From Defluviicoccus sp. (GTDB lineage Bacteria > Pseudomonadota > Alphaproteobacteria > Rhodospirillales > Defluviicoccaceae), in the NCBI GenBank assembly GCA_029624735.1, contig JARSSM010000019.1, positions 62,001-126,000 of the forward strand: 64,000 bases of DNA, in the 5' to 3' direction. The notes under the pieces are model-generated. The model saw only the letters and a program-made list of their open reading frames with translations. It did not search any database and was not told the DNA's origin. A program made the translations under genes and the position numbers. Below, piece after piece: positions 63,018 to 64,000 of the stretch; positions within the stretch are counted from its first letter, which is position 1; every line of letters starts with the position of its first letter.

Positions 63018-64000
63018 CTATCCGCCGTCACGCTGGCGGAGGCCGGCGCCGACGGTTCCGAGCGTCTTGAAGCCGAGGCGGACGTAAAAGATATCTGACG
63101 GCTCGATGTCACGATCCTCGATATCGGCACGCTTGTAACCGAAGGTGAACAGGAAGCACTCGTCCTCGTAGGTGAGGCGGATGCCGAGATCGCGTTGCGC
63201 GCCGCCGCCCTTGAGATCGCGGACACCGGCGATGCGGGCCCGCCAGTAGCGGTTCAGTTGCGACGACAGGCTGAAGCCCAGTTCCTCACGGCCCTCGAAG
63301 TCGGTGCCGTCGTCGTTCTCTTCATCGAAGCGCACATAGCTGACGCCGGCGCGCAGGAGTTCGCTGCCGAGGACGGCGCCCAGTTCGTGCCGGCGCGCCG
63401 CCGCCTCGCCGACGTCGATGCGGTTGCGATAAAGCAAATCGAGATACTTGTTGGGCGCCAGGTCGACGGCGGTCACCACGTCGGAGAAATTGCCGCTGAG
63501 GCCCGATGCGGTCGGGATCGCGGCATCCTCGAAGAAGCGGTAGCTCTGGCCGCTGAACACACTCGCCCGCTCGCCGTCGGCACCAAAATAGGACCACGAC
63601 AGGCCATAGCTGAAGCGCGGCCCCTCTTCGACCTGGTCGAGGCCGGCAAAGCGGTTGAGCGCGAACAGATTGGTGGTGTCGAACTCCATATCCTCGCTGT
63701 CCTCGTTGGGGATGCGGCTGGGATTGCCGAAGGTCGGCGCGAGGACACCTTGCACGATCGGCTCGATGATCTGCTGGCTCGTCTCGCCGGCGCGCGCGAA
63801 CGGGAGCCGCCACTCACCGGCCAACTGCGGGAACAGCCGGCCGCTGAAGCCGGTGTAGCGATTGTCGCTGCCGTCCCGCTCGAGGTCGTTGACGTGATAG
63901 GCGTCGCCCCAGAGCGTTGCCGACAGCGTGTAGAGGTCGCCGATGGGACCGAGCAGCGGCAGAGTCCAGCCTGCCCGCGCCGACGCCCGGCGGGTATCGG
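63018..64000 (-). CDS. lptD: LPS-assembly protein LptD, C-terminal part
   Basis: Outer-membrane beta-barrel that inserts lipopolysaccharide into the outer leaflet. The frame is open from 64000 to the stop at 63018, so at least 327 residues of the C-terminal barrel are present and the N-terminus is beyond the window. Recognisable stretches are LPLLGPIGDLYTLSATLWGD, YTGFSGRLFPQLAGEWRLPF, IIEPIVQGVLAPTFGNPSRI, NLFALNRFAGLDQVEEGPR and the closing barrel strand SDIFYVRLGFKTLG. surA follows after 67 nt, matching the usual operon. Confidence 0.93.
   Translation of the reverse strand, partial: DTRRASARAGWTLPLLGPIGDLYTLSATLWGDAYHVNDLERDGSDNRYTGFSGRLFPQLAGEWRLPFARAGETSQQIIEPIVQGVLAPTFGNPSRIPNEDSEDMEFDTTNLFALNRFAGLDQVEEGPRFSYGLSWSYFGADGERASVFSGQSYRFFEDAAIPTASGLSGNFSDVVTAVDLAPNKYLDLLYRNRIDVGEAAARRHELGAVLGSELLRAGVSYVRFDEENDDGTDFEGREELGFSLSSQLNRYWRARIAGVRDLKGGGAQRDLGIRLTYEDECFLFTFGYKRADIEDRDIEPSDIFYVRLGFKTLGTVGAGLRQRDGG

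Overview
The window is a chromosomal segment of a high-GC alphaproteobacterium, probably of the Rhodospirillales. That placement is inferred from gene content: the lptD-surA-pdxA-rsmA and fabG-acpP-fabF-mltG-yicC-gmk blocks, an SUV3-like helicase, homospermidine synthase beside type III ornithine decarboxylases, class I PHA synthase, and an M16 peptidase behind threonine synthase. Coding density is high, many neighbours overlap by 1-4 nt, and I see no insertion sequence, prophage or CRISPR array.

Layout. 1-4.5 kb: 3' part of an SUV3-like helicase, pcm, a PEBP/YbhB protein and a parDE toxin-antitoxin pair with an autoregulatory-looking operator. 4.7-9.4 kb: a secreted DUF1254 protein, an orphan 137-aa protein and a modular RTX/jelly-roll secreted protein, the last two each with a similar dyad-like element upstream. 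9.8-16.2 kb: a multi-PAS histidine kinase, a receiver protein and a receiver-cyclase in one overlapping transcription unit, then a small membrane protein and a K+ channel with two RCK/TrkA-N domains. 16.5-21.7 kb: an exopolysaccharide cluster (polyprenyl-phosphate sugar transferase, beta-helix protein with a low-GC core, WecB/TagA/CpsF transferase, GT4 transferase). 21.8-23.7 kb: methyltransferase, NUDIX hydrolase, mscL. 24.1-28.3 kb: potFGHI polyamine importer. 28.3-36.2 kb: ubiX, a lipoprotein, an RhlE-type helicase with a minisatellite tail, isochorismatase, alpha/beta hydrolase, gamma-carbonic anhydrase, meaB, phaC and another small lipoprotein. 36.4-40.8 kb: aminotransferase, homoserine dehydrogenase, recJ. 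41.0-43.0 kb: DUF485 protein and acetate symporter actP with a strong terminator. 43.3-47.7 kb: a minus-strand polyamine operon (decarboxylase, homospermidine synthase, decarboxylase, GNAT). 48.3-53.1 kb: thrC, M16 peptidase, bioB-bioF. 53.4 kb: tRNA-Gly(CCC). 53.7-58.8 kb: fatty-acid and cell-envelope operon. 58.8-64 kb: DMT transporter, rsmA, pdxA, surA and the 3' part of lptD.

Themes. Polyamines are both imported (potFGHI) and made (two decarboxylases plus homospermidine synthase). Envelope and surface biology recurs (LptD/SurA, MltG, EPS, RTX protein, MscL). A kinase/cyclase system and a K+ channel lie directly before the EPS genes. Carbon storage and acyl metabolism are represented by phaC, meaB and actP. 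The observations most worth a second look are two tandem hairpins filling the fabG-acpP gap, a duplicated start region making a 7-codon mini-ORF between potG and potH, the two related dyad elements at the RTX and orphan genes, and the receiver-cyclase/K+ channel neighbourhood.
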